A stretch of 62,126 nucleotides of DNA from Candidatus Iainarchaeum sp. GTDB lineage: Archaea; Iainarchaeota; Iainarchaeia; Iainarchaeales; 1-14-0-10-31-34. Positions 1 to 7,984 of this stretch are shown here, one piece after another; positions within the stretch are counted from its first letter, which is position 1; each line of letters opens with the position of its first letter. The position numbers were made by a program, and so were the translations under genes. The stretch is from NCBI GenBank assembly GCA_017609625.1, contig JAFCDN010000011.1, forward strand, positions 1 through 62,126. Direction: 5' to 3'. Under the pieces are notes generated by a model that was given only the letters and a program-made list of their open reading frames with translations, was not told the origin of the DNA and made no database searches.

Positions 1-781
1 AGTTGTGGGGGTTAATGGGTTTTTTTATTCCTGTTCTTTTTGCTGCTTTACGCAAAACTTTCACTATGCTTGCATACCCTATTCTTTTGCCATGATTTTT
101 TTGAATGTTAATCCATACAAAAGAGTTTGGGTCAGAGTTAAAGGAATGGGAGTTAATCCATTCCAATAAATAAGGTGCAGCGTTTACTGACCTTATTCTT
201 CTCATTCCAGTTTTTCCGTTCACTACAATTTGGCAGCCAAAATCGTCAAAAGAAACGTGTTTCATTTGCATGGTTCCGATTTCTCCTATTCTGCAACCGG
301 TTTCCCACATCAAAGAAATTAATGCCTTGTTTCTTTTGTGTTCGCATGCATGAATCATTTTTTTTATTTCTTCTTGTGTTAACATTTCTTCTGGCAGTTT
401 TGTGTTCTTGCTTTCCTTGAATTTAAACCATTTCACGCAAGCAGGATATTCTTCCCCGCCATTCATCCATTTATGAAATACTTTTAGAATTTTTTTGTAT
501 GTCCAGATTGTTCCATCCTTGTATTTTCCGTTCATTTCACAAATCATTTTTTCGTATTCATCTCTTGTTGCTTTGTTGAATTCTATTTTGTAGTTTTCTG
601 CAATCAAACGGAGTATTTCAGTTTTTCTTTCAAGCCTTGGCAGGCTTAATCCTTGTGCGGAATCAAAAGAATGGTATTTCAGAATTAGTTCTTTATTTTT
701 TTTTGAAATTTTTGATTTCTTGATTCGTTCCAGTTCTTGTTGCAGTCTTTTCTTGTAATCAATCAAATATATTTTTTCCAT
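1..781 (-). CDS. Tyrosine recombinase/integrase, C-terminus cut by window edge
   Basis: Reading the minus strand from the ATG at 781 gives 260 open codons running off the left edge. It starts MEKIYLIDYKKRLQQELERI. Residues about 40-110 resemble a SAM-like core-binding domain (RLERKTEILRLIAENY, then a WMNGGEEYP stretch). The catalytic domain follows, with the first catalytic Arg in ETGCRIGEI and the beta-strand Lys in NGKTGMRR. The last visible residues are PHN, where the HxxR motif should begin, so the second Arg and the Tyr nucleophile lie outside. The family catalyses site-specific DNA strand exchange. The gene begins 70 bp from the 3' end of tRNA-Asp, the usual arrangement for an element integrated at a tRNA, which would extend to the left. 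A chromosomal Xer-type role is the alternative. Confidence 0.88.
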   Translation of the reverse strand, partial: MEKIYLIDYKKRLQQELERIKKSKISKKNKELILKYHSFDSAQGLSLPRLERKTEILRLIAENYKIEFNKATRDEYEKMICEMNGKYKDGTIWTYKKILKVFHKWMNGGEEYPACVKWFKFKESKNTKLPEEMLTQEEIKKMIHACEHKRNKALISLMWETGCRIGEIGTMQMKHVSFDDFGCQIVVNGKTGMRRIRSVNAAPYLLEWINSHSFNSDPNSFVWINIQKNHGKRIGYASIVKVLRKAAKRTGIKKPINPHN

Positions 782-850
782 TCAAACCAAACCTCCTCAA
801 CCGAAAAATATATAAAAACAGCCGGTGGAGGCGTTTGACTTGACGGGTTA

Positions 851-1051
851 CGCCCTGGCCGGGAATCGAACCCGAGTCACAGCCTTTCTGTCCTTTTTCT
901 TTTTTGGAAAAAAGAAAAAGTACAAGTTGTCCAAAAAGAAAAAACCATTTTATTTCAAACATGTTTTTCTTTGGGCAACCTACACTTTCTTTTTTCTAAA
1001 AAGAAAGGGCGGATTGACAGGGCCGTATCCTAACCGCTAGACTACCAGGGC
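851..1051 (-). tRNA. tRNA-Asp(GTC) with 129-nt intron
   Basis: On the minus strand exon 1 (1051-1015) is exactly 37 nt and exon 2 (885-851) is 35 nt, separated by an intron at 1014-886. Acceptor GCCCTGG pairs with CCAGGGC. The D arm is GTCT/GGAT. Anticodon stem CGGCC pairs with GGCTG across the intron, the loop CTGTCAA gives anticodon GTC, and the T arm is TCGGG-TTCGATT-CCCGG. The discriminator is G. The intron sits at the canonical archaeal 37/38 site; CTGTC near its start can pair with GACAG near its end, as in a bulge-helix-bulge. The intron is long and mostly made of AT-rich imperfect palindromes related to the hairpin repeats elsewhere in the window. Confidence 0.93.
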
Positions 1052-1126
1052 ATAAACTGTTTCGTCAGTTTAGTGCGAAGCACTACTTTCAGTAGAGCAT
1101 GCACGATTAAAAATCGTGCCAGTGCT
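1052..1126. repeat. Cluster of perfect hairpins upstream of tRNA-Asp
   Basis: Four consecutive short perfect stems: AAACTG (1054-1059) with CAGTTT (1066-1071); AGTGC-gaa-GCACT (1072-1084); CTACT-ttc-AGTAG (1083-1095); and GCACGATT-aaa-AATCGTGC (1101-1119). AGCACT at 1079 can also pair with AGTGCT at 1121 to enclose the last two. No ORF covers the block. It abuts the tRNA-Asp 5' end. Similar blocks lie beside tRNA-Arg, tRNA-Thr and tRNA-Gln. Confidence 0.7.
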
Positions 1127-1165
1127 TAAAAAAGAGTTTCAGAAAAAGCTTAAAAAAGAATAAGG

Positions 1166-1183
1166 AAAGGGCTTAAGCCCTTT
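1166..1183 (-). terminator. 18-bp palindrome with T run, probable terminator
   Basis: The perfect palindrome AAAGGGCTTAAGCCCTTT is followed on the plus strand by a T tract. It lies 28 bp past the stop codon of the minus-strand metalloprotease gene, where a transcription end is expected. The rest of 1127-1210 is AT-rich with degenerate copies of the hairpin repeat and no supportable gene. Confidence 0.45.
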
Positions 1184-1210
1184 TTTTGGTTAAGCTTTTT
1201 GGAAAAAAGG

Positions 1211-1933
1211 TTATGTTCCATAAAGTTTTTGGATTCCAAAAATGTCTCCTGAATTCAATGTTCTTTTGTATGTTTCTCCTTCAGAACCATAACCAAACAT
1301 TGTTTCCCAATAGCAATCAGAATTATACAAGTCTGCTAGTCCTGCTGAATGGCCTAACTCGTGTGTTGCAATATTCTGTAAATCCATTACAGTTGAATTA
1401 AAGTCGGCATTGCCCCAAAGGAAAAAATCATTGAACAGCATATCCCATTCAACTATTTCTCTGTATGATGGTCTTCCTCCAAAGTATCCCCAAACATTAG
1501 TTACTGCAATAACATTTGGATTTGGATAGAAACCAAAAGAAACTGTATTCAGTTCGTCTGTTTCATCGTCATTGAACCATGCATTGTAATCCAAAAAACT
1601 GTTTCCAAAGATGTTTCCTCCGTATGTTTCCCATTCTGTAACTCCTAAATCAACTGAAGTTTTAACAAAGTCAGCGTTTAAAAAATCACTGTTTAAAGGG
1701 TTAATATAATAGTCTTCTGCTGTTTTCCATTTAGCTCCTTTAGAAATAAAAGAATAGCAAGTGATTCTTTTAGGTTTAACTGGTTTTTCTGGTTTTACTT
1801 TGAATACTTTTTTTTCTCCGTCTTTGTAGTGAATAATTTTTACTTTTTCTAATGGCCCTTTTTTGTATTCAAAACCAAAAGCAATTCCAAGAATCAGAGT
1901 GAAACAAATTAAAGTAATTAACAACTTTTTCAT
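1211..1933 (-). CDS. Secreted matrixin-like zinc metalloprotease
   Basis: A 240-residue protein with an N-terminal signal peptide (MKKLLITLICFTLILGIAFG) and a mature domain of about 200 residues. It carries the metzincin zinc motif HELGHSAGLAD (HExxHxxGxxD) at about residue 192 and a Met-turn-like ETMFGYG about 20 residues later, as in M10 matrixins. It probably cleaves protein substrates outside the cell. A strong Shine-Dalgarno (AAGGAGGG) precedes the ATG, so the start is firm. No propeptide cysteine switch is obvious. The gene is monocistronic with a palindromic terminator downstream. Confidence 0.82.
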   Translation of the reverse strand: MKKLLITLICFTLILGIAFGFEYKKGPLEKVKIIHYKDGEKKVFKVKPEKPVKPKRITCYSFISKGAKWKTAEDYYINPLNSDFLNADFVKTSVDLGVTEWETYGGNIFGNSFLDYNAWFNDDETDELNTVSFGFYPNPNVIAVTNVWGYFGGRPSYREIVEWDMLFNDFFLWGNADFNSTVMDLQNIATHELGHSAGLADLYNSDCYWETMFGYGSEGETYKRTLNSGDIFGIQKLYGT

Positions 1934-2020
1934 TTAATCCCTCCTTATGAAGTTATTCTATAATATATTGCTTCAAAGTACTTAATTTAATTTTCTAAAG
2001 GAAAAGGGAAAGAAAAAGCT

Positions 2021-2251
2021 TTACTGGCCTAAAGCTTCATCAATTTTTGCTCTATCAAAGCCAATAATGATTTTTCCGTCAATATCTATTACCGGAACTC
2101 CTTGCTGGCCTGATTTTTCAACCATTTCTTGTCCTTTTTCTGGATTTGCTGAAACATCAATGTCTTCAAATTCTACTCCTTTTTCCTTAAAATATTGTTT
2201 TGCCATGCTGCAGTAAGGGCATGCTGAAGTAGAATAAACTATTACTTTCAT
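2021..2251 (-). CDS. Glutaredoxin/NrdH-like thiol-disulfide oxidoreductase
   Basis: A 76-residue single-domain thioredoxin-fold protein with the redox motif CPYC at residues 11-14, the cis-proline segment GVPVIDIDG and a C-terminal GFDRAKIDEAL helix, the normal length for small glutaredoxins. It should reduce disulfides or serve as a hydrogen donor in the cytosol. The Shine-Dalgarno AAGGAGG lies six bases before the ATG. It is separated from its neighbours, so the partner is not indicated. Confidence 0.9.
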   Translation of the reverse strand: MKVIVYSTSACPYCSMAKQYFKEKGVEFEDIDVSANPEKGQEMVEKSGQQGVPVIDIDGKIIIGFDRAKIDEALGQ

Positions 2252-2339
2252 TTTGTTACCTCCTTAAAATTAAGTTTTAATAAAAACAGGTTTAATATTA
2301 GTTTTGAATTCCTTACCTCTTTTAAACCTCTCTTATTTT

Positions 2340-3080
2340 CTAGTGCAAAAACAAAAACATTATTCCAATGCCTGCAATAAAAGCCAAAAGCAGTCCAACA
2401 GATTTTCCAATAGAGTATTCTTTGTGCAGTTCTGGAATCAAGTCAGAGCCTGCAATGTAAATAAATCCTCCTGCAGTAAATGGAAGTAAAAACACAAGCA
2501 GATTTTCTGTTACTGAAGCAAGCAGCACAACAACCACTGCTCCAAGTACTGCGGCTAAAGCTGAAAGAAAATTCATTGCCAAAGCTTTTTTTCTTGAAAA
2601 CCCTCCGTGAATCAATACTCCAAAGTCTCCTATTTCTTGGGGTATTTCATGAAGGATTACTGCAATTGTTGTTGCAATCCCTAAACTAGTGTTTGCCATA
2701 TAGCTTCCTGCAATAATCATTCCGTCAATGAAATTGTGCACTCCGTCTCCGATTAAATTCATATAAGTAAAGCTTTTGAGTTCACATTTTCCAAAAGCTA
2801 TTCCATGGCAGTGGTGCCAGTGAATTACTTTTTCTATTGCAAAAAAGAAAACTATTCCAAAAAGAAGGTAAAGTGAAACTTCTGTTCCAAAACCATATTC
2901 TTCTACTGCTTCTGGAAGCAGATGCAAAAAAGCCCCTCCAAAAAGAGAGCCTGCAGAAAAGCTGACTAAATACAAAACAAGCTTTTTTAGTAGTTCTTTG
3001 TTTAAGCTTACAGTAAATATTCCAATTAAAGAAATAAGGCTGACTATTATAACGCTTCCAAAAACATAAATAAGGTCCAT
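2340..3080 (-). CDS. ZIP-family divalent metal transporter
   Basis: A 246-residue membrane protein with about eight hydrophobic segments. The two ZIP metal-binding helices are visible: HNFIDGMIIAG at about residue 114 and HEIPQEIGDFGVLIHGG at about 143. A short His-containing loop (HWHHCHG) lies between helices 3 and 4. ZIP proteins import zinc, iron or manganese; the substrate cannot be told from sequence. Length is normal for prokaryotic ZupT-like members. Confidence 0.9.
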   Translation of the reverse strand: MDLIYVFGSVIIVSLISLIGIFTVSLNKELLKKLVLYLVSFSAGSLFGGAFLHLLPEAVEEYGFGTEVSLYLLFGIVFFFAIEKVIHWHHCHGIAFGKCELKSFTYMNLIGDGVHNFIDGMIIAGSYMANTSLGIATTIAVILHEIPQEIGDFGVLIHGGFSRKKALAMNFLSALAAVLGAVVVVLLASVTENLLVFLLPFTAGGFIYIAGSDLIPELHKEYSIGKSVGLLLAFIAGIGIMFLFLH

Positions 3081-3107
3081 GCTTTTTAATTATTCAATAA
3101 AACTAAT

Positions 3108-3887
3108 TTAAATGTTGTCATAACTGTAATAAACAACCAGAATTCCTTTGCTGTTCCTCAAAAACATCTGGTCGCCTGTATTGTTCCAGACATTTCCTTT
3201 TTTCCAGTAAAATTCATTTATTGAATCTTCTCCGTCTGCAGAAAAAACCCTTACAAAAGATTTTCCTTTAAGTTTAACTGCAGGAAAAAAATACAAATTT
3301 GTTGCTTCATCTTTCAGATAAAATCCATTTAAGTCAATTGAATAATCGCAGTCATTTGAAAATTCAGCATATTCTCCAGTTAAACTGTCCTGGTTGAATT
3401 CCAGTTTCTCTAATTTAATGCATTTTTCCTGAATGTATTTTTCTGTTCCTTCTCTCCAAAGGCACCCTTTTTTTTCTTGCATTGCGTTTTCCTGTAATTC
3501 CTCTAATTCAGGAAAATCTTCTGGAGAATAATAATGAGCAAAACCTTCTTCCAAGAGTTTTTTGTTGACTGATTTTTCGTTAACGCAAATGCTTCCTAAA
3601 ATCCTTCCATAACGGTCTTTTTCTTTTCCTTTTAATCCGATTTTTTTTCCTAAAACTAGTTCTTCCAAAAACTCTTTTGCTTCTTCAAAGCATTTTTCTT
3701 TTTTTTCCGGAGTGTTAATTCCAACCAATCTTATTTTTTTTTCTTCTGCTTCAATTGTGTCTCCGTCAATTACTCTGGAAACAAAAACCTCTCTTGTTCC
3801 TTTACAACTAAAAAAATCAGTTTCTTCTATACAGCCAAATAAGAAAATCAAAAGAAAAAAAATCAATAAAATTCTGTTTTTGCCCAT
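3108..3887 (-). CDS. Nuclease lipoprotein: thermonuclease domain plus C-terminal lamin-tail-like domain
   Basis: A 259-residue exported protein. The N-terminus is a lipoprotein-type signal (hydrophobic stretch then FLFGCIEE). Residues about 32-150 are a staphylococcal-nuclease domain: RVIDGDTIEAEEKKIRLVG contains the Asp and Arg positions, with NTPE and the RYGR active-site strand after it. Residues about 160-259 (GEYAEFSNDCDYSIDLNGFY, then GDQMFLRNSKGILV) look like a lamin-tail fold. The domain pair suggests a surface-anchored DNA/RNA-degrading enzyme, perhaps for nucleotide scavenging. The promoter region is shared with the divergent regulator at 3921. Confidence 0.82.
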   Translation of the reverse strand: MGKNRILLIFFLLIFLFGCIEETDFFSCKGTREVFVSRVIDGDTIEAEEKKIRLVGINTPEKKEKCFEEAKEFLEELVLGKKIGLKGKEKDRYGRILGSICVNEKSVNKKLLEEGFAHYYSPEDFPELEELQENAMQEKKGCLWREGTEKYIQEKCIKLEKLEFNQDSLTGEYAEFSNDCDYSIDLNGFYLKDEATNLYFFPAVKLKGKSFVRVFSADGEDSINEFYWKKGNVWNNTGDQMFLRNSKGILVVYYSYDNI

Positions 3888-3920
3888 AGGTTATTTAATT
3901 AATTCAACTAATCTTTTTTT

Positions 3921-4223
3921 ATGGACTCTTTTCAGCAGCTTCTTTATTGGCTGATTTTAGGCTCTAAAGGCGGAAAAAACCGTGCAAGAATTCTTTTTGC
4001 TTTAGAAAAAGAACCAATGAACTCTAATGCTTTAAGCAAAAAACTTAAATTAGATTACAAGACAACCCAGCACCATATTTCTCTGCTTTCAGAAAACCAA
4101 TTGATAGTTAAAACAGGAGACAAATACGGCCAGATGTTTTTTGTTTCACCTCAAATGAAGGAAAATTGGAGTTTGTTTAAAAAATTGTTTGAAAAGAAAA
4201 TTTTAAAGGAGGAAAAGAAATGA
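3921..4223 (+). CDS. ArsR-like winged-helix transcriptional regulator
   Basis: A 100-residue protein with one winged-helix domain. The helix-turn-helix spans about residues 26-65 (NRARILFALEKEPMNSNALS, LDYKTTQHHISLLSENQLIV) and a wing strand follows. It resembles ArsR/HTH_20-type archaeal regulators. The stop overlaps the start of the downstream membrane-protein gene by 4 nt (ATGA), so the two are translationally coupled and probably act together. Confidence 0.8.
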   Translation: MDSFQQLLYWLILGSKGGKNRARILFALEKEPMNSNALSKKLKLDYKTTQHHISLLSENQLIVKTGDKYGQMFFVSPQMKENWSLFKKLFEKKILKEEKK

Positions 4224-4639
4224 AAGAAAAAAATGCTTTAATCCAGACTGCAGGAGTTTTGATTGCAACTTTTGTATTTATTTATATATTGTCTTTTTTG
4301 CTGCATTATTTTATGCCTGGTAAACCAGATGGAATGATGAGAATGAAAGCTTTTTATGAAGACTTTATGATGATAAAAACATTCATTTCTGTAGTCAACA
4401 CTGTTTTGTTAATTTATTTAATTCACACTTATGTTTCTTTCTATAGTGAAATTAAATCCCAATTTTCTTTGGGTTTAGTTGTAATGAGTTTAGCTTTGTT
4501 TTCTTTTTCAATTAGCGACAATCCTTTGTTTCATTCGCTGTTTGGTTTAAAAGGCGCAGGAATGGGAGCGTTTACAATTATTCCTTCAATCTTCACTTTA
4601 ATTGCAGTATTGGTTCTGATTTACCTTAGTAAAAAATAA
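4220..4639 (+). CDS. Four-helix membrane protein coupled to the regulator at 3921
   Basis: A 139-residue hydrophobic protein with about four transmembrane segments (roughly residues 8-30, 50-75, 80-100 and 112-136). I recognise no family motif. It begins inside the last codons of the winged-helix gene. An analogous membrane-protein/regulator pair occurs at 43887-44799, so the combination recurs in this genome. A sensing or anti-regulator role is inference only. Confidence 0.65.
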   Translation: MKEKNALIQTAGVLIATFVFIYILSFLLHYFMPGKPDGMMRMKAFYEDFMMIKTFISVVNTVLLIYLIHTYVSFYSEIKSQFSLGLVVMSLALFSFSISDNPLFHSLFGLKGAGMGAFTIIPSIFTLIAVLVLIYLSKK

Positions 4640-4653
4640 AAAAAAAATAGAGG

Positions 4654-4676
4654 GAAAGAAGGGGGAACCTTCTTTC
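4654..4676. terminator. Hairpin between convergent genes
   Basis: GAAAGAAGG (4654-4662) pairs perfectly with CCTTCTTTC (4668-4676) around a 5-nt loop. It fills the space between the convergent genes ending at 4639 and 4678 and has A tracts on its left, so it could end transcripts from both sides. Confidence 0.45.
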
Positions 4677-4677
4677 A

Positions 4678-5124
4678 TTATTCTGAAGAATTCAGGTAAG
4701 GGCAGTTTCCTGAAAATTTTCCTTTAATTCCAAAACCTTTGTTCATTTTATGCTTTCCTTTGAATTGTCCTTTTTCTATTCCTAGTTCTTCAAAGATTTC
4801 TTTTGCTCTTTCAAAGTCTCCTGATTGTTTTGCTTCATGCAATTCTGAAAGCAAATAAAAGTTGGCTTCATTGATTGCTGAAAACATGCCTCCTTGCATT
4901 GGAAGGCCATTTTCTTCATGGAGGGAAACCCATGTTTCGTAATCTCCGTTTTCTACTGCTTCCATTATTTGTTCTTTTATTTCCATCATTGCTGGGTCAA
5001 AGTTTTTATACATTGGTTTTGCCTGAGTTGAACCAGTATTTTCTGGATTTGCTAAAGCCATTGCTGTTCCTGCTGCAAGCAATACAAAAAGAATTCCTGA
5101 AATTCCTATAATTTTTTTGTTCAT
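4678..5124 (-). CDS. Secreted/membrane-anchored hypothetical protein
   Basis: A 148-residue protein with an N-terminal signal or anchor (KKIIGISGILFVLLAAGTAM) and a hydrophilic, helix-rich remainder ending in NCPYLNSSE. I chose the ATG at 5124 rather than an upstream GTG because the GTG overlaps an excellent Shine-Dalgarno (GGAGGTGA) five bases before the ATG. Residues about 45-115 contain a repeated helical pattern (NGDYETWVSLHEENG and SGDFERAKEIFEELG), a tetratricopeptide-like spacing. No function recognised. Confidence 0.7.
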   Translation of the reverse strand: MNKKIIGISGILFVLLAAGTAMALANPENTGSTQAKPMYKNFDPAMMEIKEQIMEAVENGDYETWVSLHEENGLPMQGGMFSAINEANFYLLSELHEAKQSGDFERAKEIFEELGIEKGQFKGKHKMNKGFGIKGKFSGNCPYLNSSE

Positions 5125-5222
5125 TTTTGTCACCTCCGTTTAAAACCTGAAATAGTATTATCCTACCTTTTAAATAGAATTTTCCAAATTTACACCCAAA
5201 TTCAACCCAAAACTCTGAAGAA

Positions 5223-6515
5223 TCAGTTTTGTTTTGTTTTCAGTTTTTTTAGTTCCAGTTCTTTGAATAATTTGAGATAATCCCTTAAATGTCTTGTAAT
5301 CAAAAAGTTTTTTTTCACGTGTTCTTTTCCTTGCTTTCCTATTTTTTTTCTCAGTTTTTCATTTTTTAGTAATTTAACTGCTCTTTTTGCGCATTGATTG
5401 TTGTTTTCAACTAAATAGCCTGTTTTTCCGTTTATTACCTGCAGTGGAATGCCTCCTACATTGCTTGCTATTACAGGAGTTTCTTTCCATAAAGCTTCGC
5501 TTACAGTCAAAGCAAATCCTTCTTTTATTGACCTTTGGAAAACTATTTCACATTTTCTTTGCAGAACATTTACGAGAAAACTGTTGTTTTCTGTCAGCAA
5601 AGTAATTGAATCATTTCCATTAACCATTTCTTTTATTTTATCGTAGATTTTTCTTCCTTCTGGATCATCATCTGCAGTGTTCCCAAGCAAAACAAGCTTG
5701 CAGTTAACTTCTTTTTCTATTTTTTCAAATGATTTAATCATATTTGGAAAATCTTTCCATTTATCAAACCTTGAAATCATTGAGATAATTGGCTTGTCAA
5801 AATCCACTCCCCTTTTTCTGAGAAACTTTTTGCATTTTCTTTCTTTTACTTCCATATTTTTTTCGTTTAAAGGGTCAATTGAAGGGTGAATTATGTAAGC
5901 GGGGATTTTAAGTTTTTGGATGTATTTGGAGTGCGAGAAAACTGCTGCATCATATTTTTCTATAAAACCTTTCAAGTAATTCCATACTTCTCTGTTTGGG
6001 TTGGTTGAATCCAAATGAAACCTCCAAATCCAAGTGTGGTTTTTTTTGTAGTGGTTTATCAAAGGAATAGGCTGTGGGTCATGCACTATAACGTAATCAT
6101 GGTTTTCAACATGGTGCATTAATGCATTTCTTCTGTTTGTTTCCTGGTGAATTTTCTTTTTTATTGCACTTAAGTTTATTTTTTCTCCGTGCATAGCATT
6201 ATGGAATTTTTTTGTTATTTCAAAAAAATCAGGAGAACCTTTTATTACTCTCCACCCAGTTTTTAATCCAATTTCGTTCATTAAGTAAACCATGCTGTTA
6301 AGTATTTCTGCTACCCCCCCTCCATAATGAGTTGAATTTATATGCACAAAATGTCTTTCGCTTAACGGAGAAGCATCTTCCAGGATTTCTTTGATTTCTT
6401 TTTCTCCTACTATTTCAGAGTACTTTTTTAATATTTCCATGCTAATTTTTTTAGGGAAGATAAGTTTAAATTGATTGTCCTCTTTGATTATCAGTGAAAA
6501 ATCTAGTATTTGCAT
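5223..6515 (-). CDS. treT: GT4 glycosyltransferase, trehalose synthase TreT-like
   Basis: A 430-residue GT4 enzyme. An N-terminal extension precedes a GT-B fold: FVHINSTHYGGGVAEILNSM is the glycine-rich acceptor/donor loop, HDPQPIPLI and WRFHLDSTNPN match TreT signatures, and KEGFALTVSEALWKETPVIA with SNVGGIP is the donor nucleotide-sugar site (E-x7-E). TreT joins a nucleoside-diphosphate-glucose to glucose to make trehalose. The gene diverges from otsA with only 25 bp between starts, which supports a trehalose role. A later start at 6440 is possible. Confidence 0.78.
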   Translation of the reverse strand: MQILDFSLIIKEDNQFKLIFPKKISMEILKKYSEIVGEKEIKEILEDASPLSERHFVHINSTHYGGGVAEILNSMVYLMNEIGLKTGWRVIKGSPDFFEITKKFHNAMHGEKINLSAIKKKIHQETNRRNALMHHVENHDYVIVHDPQPIPLINHYKKNHTWIWRFHLDSTNPNREVWNYLKGFIEKYDAAVFSHSKYIQKLKIPAYIIHPSIDPLNEKNMEVKERKCKKFLRKRGVDFDKPIISMISRFDKWKDFPNMIKSFEKIEKEVNCKLVLLGNTADDDPEGRKIYDKIKEMVNGNDSITLLTENNSFLVNVLQRKCEIVFQRSIKEGFALTVSEALWKETPVIASNVGGIPLQVINGKTGYLVENNNQCAKRAVKLLKNEKLRKKIGKQGKEHVKKNFLITRHLRDYLKLFKELELKKLKTKQN

Positions 6516-6540
6516 TTGGGGGTTAAAGAAAGGATTTTTT

Positions 6541-7971
6541 ATGTCTTATTCGGAGAAGAAAAAAAAGAAAGGAAAATTGATTCTTGTTTCAAACAGAGAA
6601 CCTTATTCTCATTATTTTAGTAAAGGAAAAATTTTTCTTAAAAGTACTGGCGGAAGCCTTGTTTCTGTTTTAGATCCTTTAATGTTGAAAAGAGGAAACA
6701 CTTGGATTGCATGGGGTTCTGGAAGCGCGGATTTTAAGGTAACTGATCCAAAGCATAGAGTGAAAATAGGAAAAGATAAAAATTTTTACTGGCTGAGAAG
6801 AATAAAGCTTTCAAAAAAAGAGGTAAACAATTATTATGTTGGGTTTTCTAACAGAGTTATCTGGCCTTTAGTTCATTTAATGGTTGACAAAATCCAGTTC
6901 AATGAAGAATATTGGGAAACCTATAAAGAAATAAACGAAAGGTTTGCAAACATTACTGTAGAGCAATTCAAGAGAAGTGATTTTGTTTGGGTTCAAGATT
7001 ATCATTTAATGCTTGCCCCCCAGCTTATAAGAAAAAAAAGAAAAAAAGCAAAAATTGCCTTTTTTTTTCATTTGCCTTGGCCTCCATGGGAAATTTTCAG
7101 GATTCTTCCCTGGAAAAGAGAAATATTAAAAGGAATTCTTGGAGCAGATTTAATAGGTTTTCATATTCCTTTGTATGCAAAAAATTTTCTGGACTGTGTT
7201 GAAAAAGAATTCGGATTAAAATCGAAAAAAGGAGCACTAAAATTTGAGGGAAGAAAAATTTTGTGCAGAAACTTTCCTTTGGGAATAGATTTTGAGAAAT
7301 TCCAGAAAACTTCAGAGTCAAAAAAACCAGTTGAAATTGAAAAAGAGATAAGAAAAAGCCTGAACGCTGAATTTATGTTATTAGGAATAGACAGGATTGA
7401 CTACTCAAAAGGAATTCCAAACAAATTAAGAGCATTTAATGCCTTTCTGAAAAAACATCCGTCCTTTCAAAAAAAAGTTGTTTTGGTTCAGTTATTGACT
7501 CCTTCTAGAGCAAAAACAGCAGAGTACAAGAAACTAGAAAAGGAAATTGATGTTCTTGCAGGAGAGATAAATGGAGAATACCAAAAACTCTTTTGGGTTC
7601 CAATACGCTGTTTGGACAGGTTTGTTCAAAAGGAAAGGTTAGTTGGTTATTACAAAGCAGCAGATGTAGCTTTAGTCACTCCATTAATTGATGGAATGAA
7701 TTTGGTGGCAAAAGAGTTTATTGCAGCAAACAGCAAAAATAATTCAGCACTGGTTTTAAGCAGTTTTGCAGGGGCATCAGAAGAACTAAAAGAAGCAATT
7801 AAGGTAAATCCTTTCAATCAGAATGAAATGGTCGAAGCAATCAGGAAATCTTTAACGATAAAACCTGTAACAAAAAGAAAAAAATTCAAGCTCTTAAAAA
7901 AAAGGGTAGAAAAAAATGATGTTTCTTTATGGCTGGAAAACTTCCTTAAGGAATGGGAAAAACTTTACTGA
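6541..7971 (+). CDS. otsA: Trehalose-6-phosphate synthase (GT20)
   Basis: A 476-residue GT20 enzyme. KLILVSNREPYSH and STGGSLVSVLDP are the N-terminal sugar-phosphate loop; VWVQDYHLMLAPQLIR, FFHLPWPPWEIFRILPW and GADLIGFHIPLYAKNF are GT20 signatures; GIDRIDYSKGIPNKLRAF and TPLIDGMNLVAKEF form the UDP/ADP-glucose site. It makes trehalose-6-phosphate from NDP-glucose and glucose-6-phosphate. I used the ATG at 6541 because the longer frame would overlap treT's start and adds a non-conserved tail. The phosphatase follows 13 bp later. A glucosylglycerol-phosphate synthase specificity cannot be excluded. Confidence 0.85.
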   Translation: MSYSEKKKKKGKLILVSNREPYSHYFSKGKIFLKSTGGSLVSVLDPLMLKRGNTWIAWGSGSADFKVTDPKHRVKIGKDKNFYWLRRIKLSKKEVNNYYVGFSNRVIWPLVHLMVDKIQFNEEYWETYKEINERFANITVEQFKRSDFVWVQDYHLMLAPQLIRKKRKKAKIAFFFHLPWPPWEIFRILPWKREILKGILGADLIGFHIPLYAKNFLDCVEKEFGLKSKKGALKFEGRKILCRNFPLGIDFEKFQKTSESKKPVEIEKEIRKSLNAEFMLLGIDRIDYSKGIPNKLRAFNAFLKKHPSFQKKVVLVQLLTPSRAKTAEYKKLEKEIDVLAGEINGEYQKLFWVPIRCLDRFVQKERLVGYYKAADVALVTPLIDGMNLVAKEFIAANSKNNSALVLSSFAGASEELKEAIKVNPFNQNEMVEAIRKSLTIKPVTKRKKFKLLKKRVEKNDVSLWLENFLKEWEKLY

Positions 7972-7984
7972 AAAACTGATTAAA

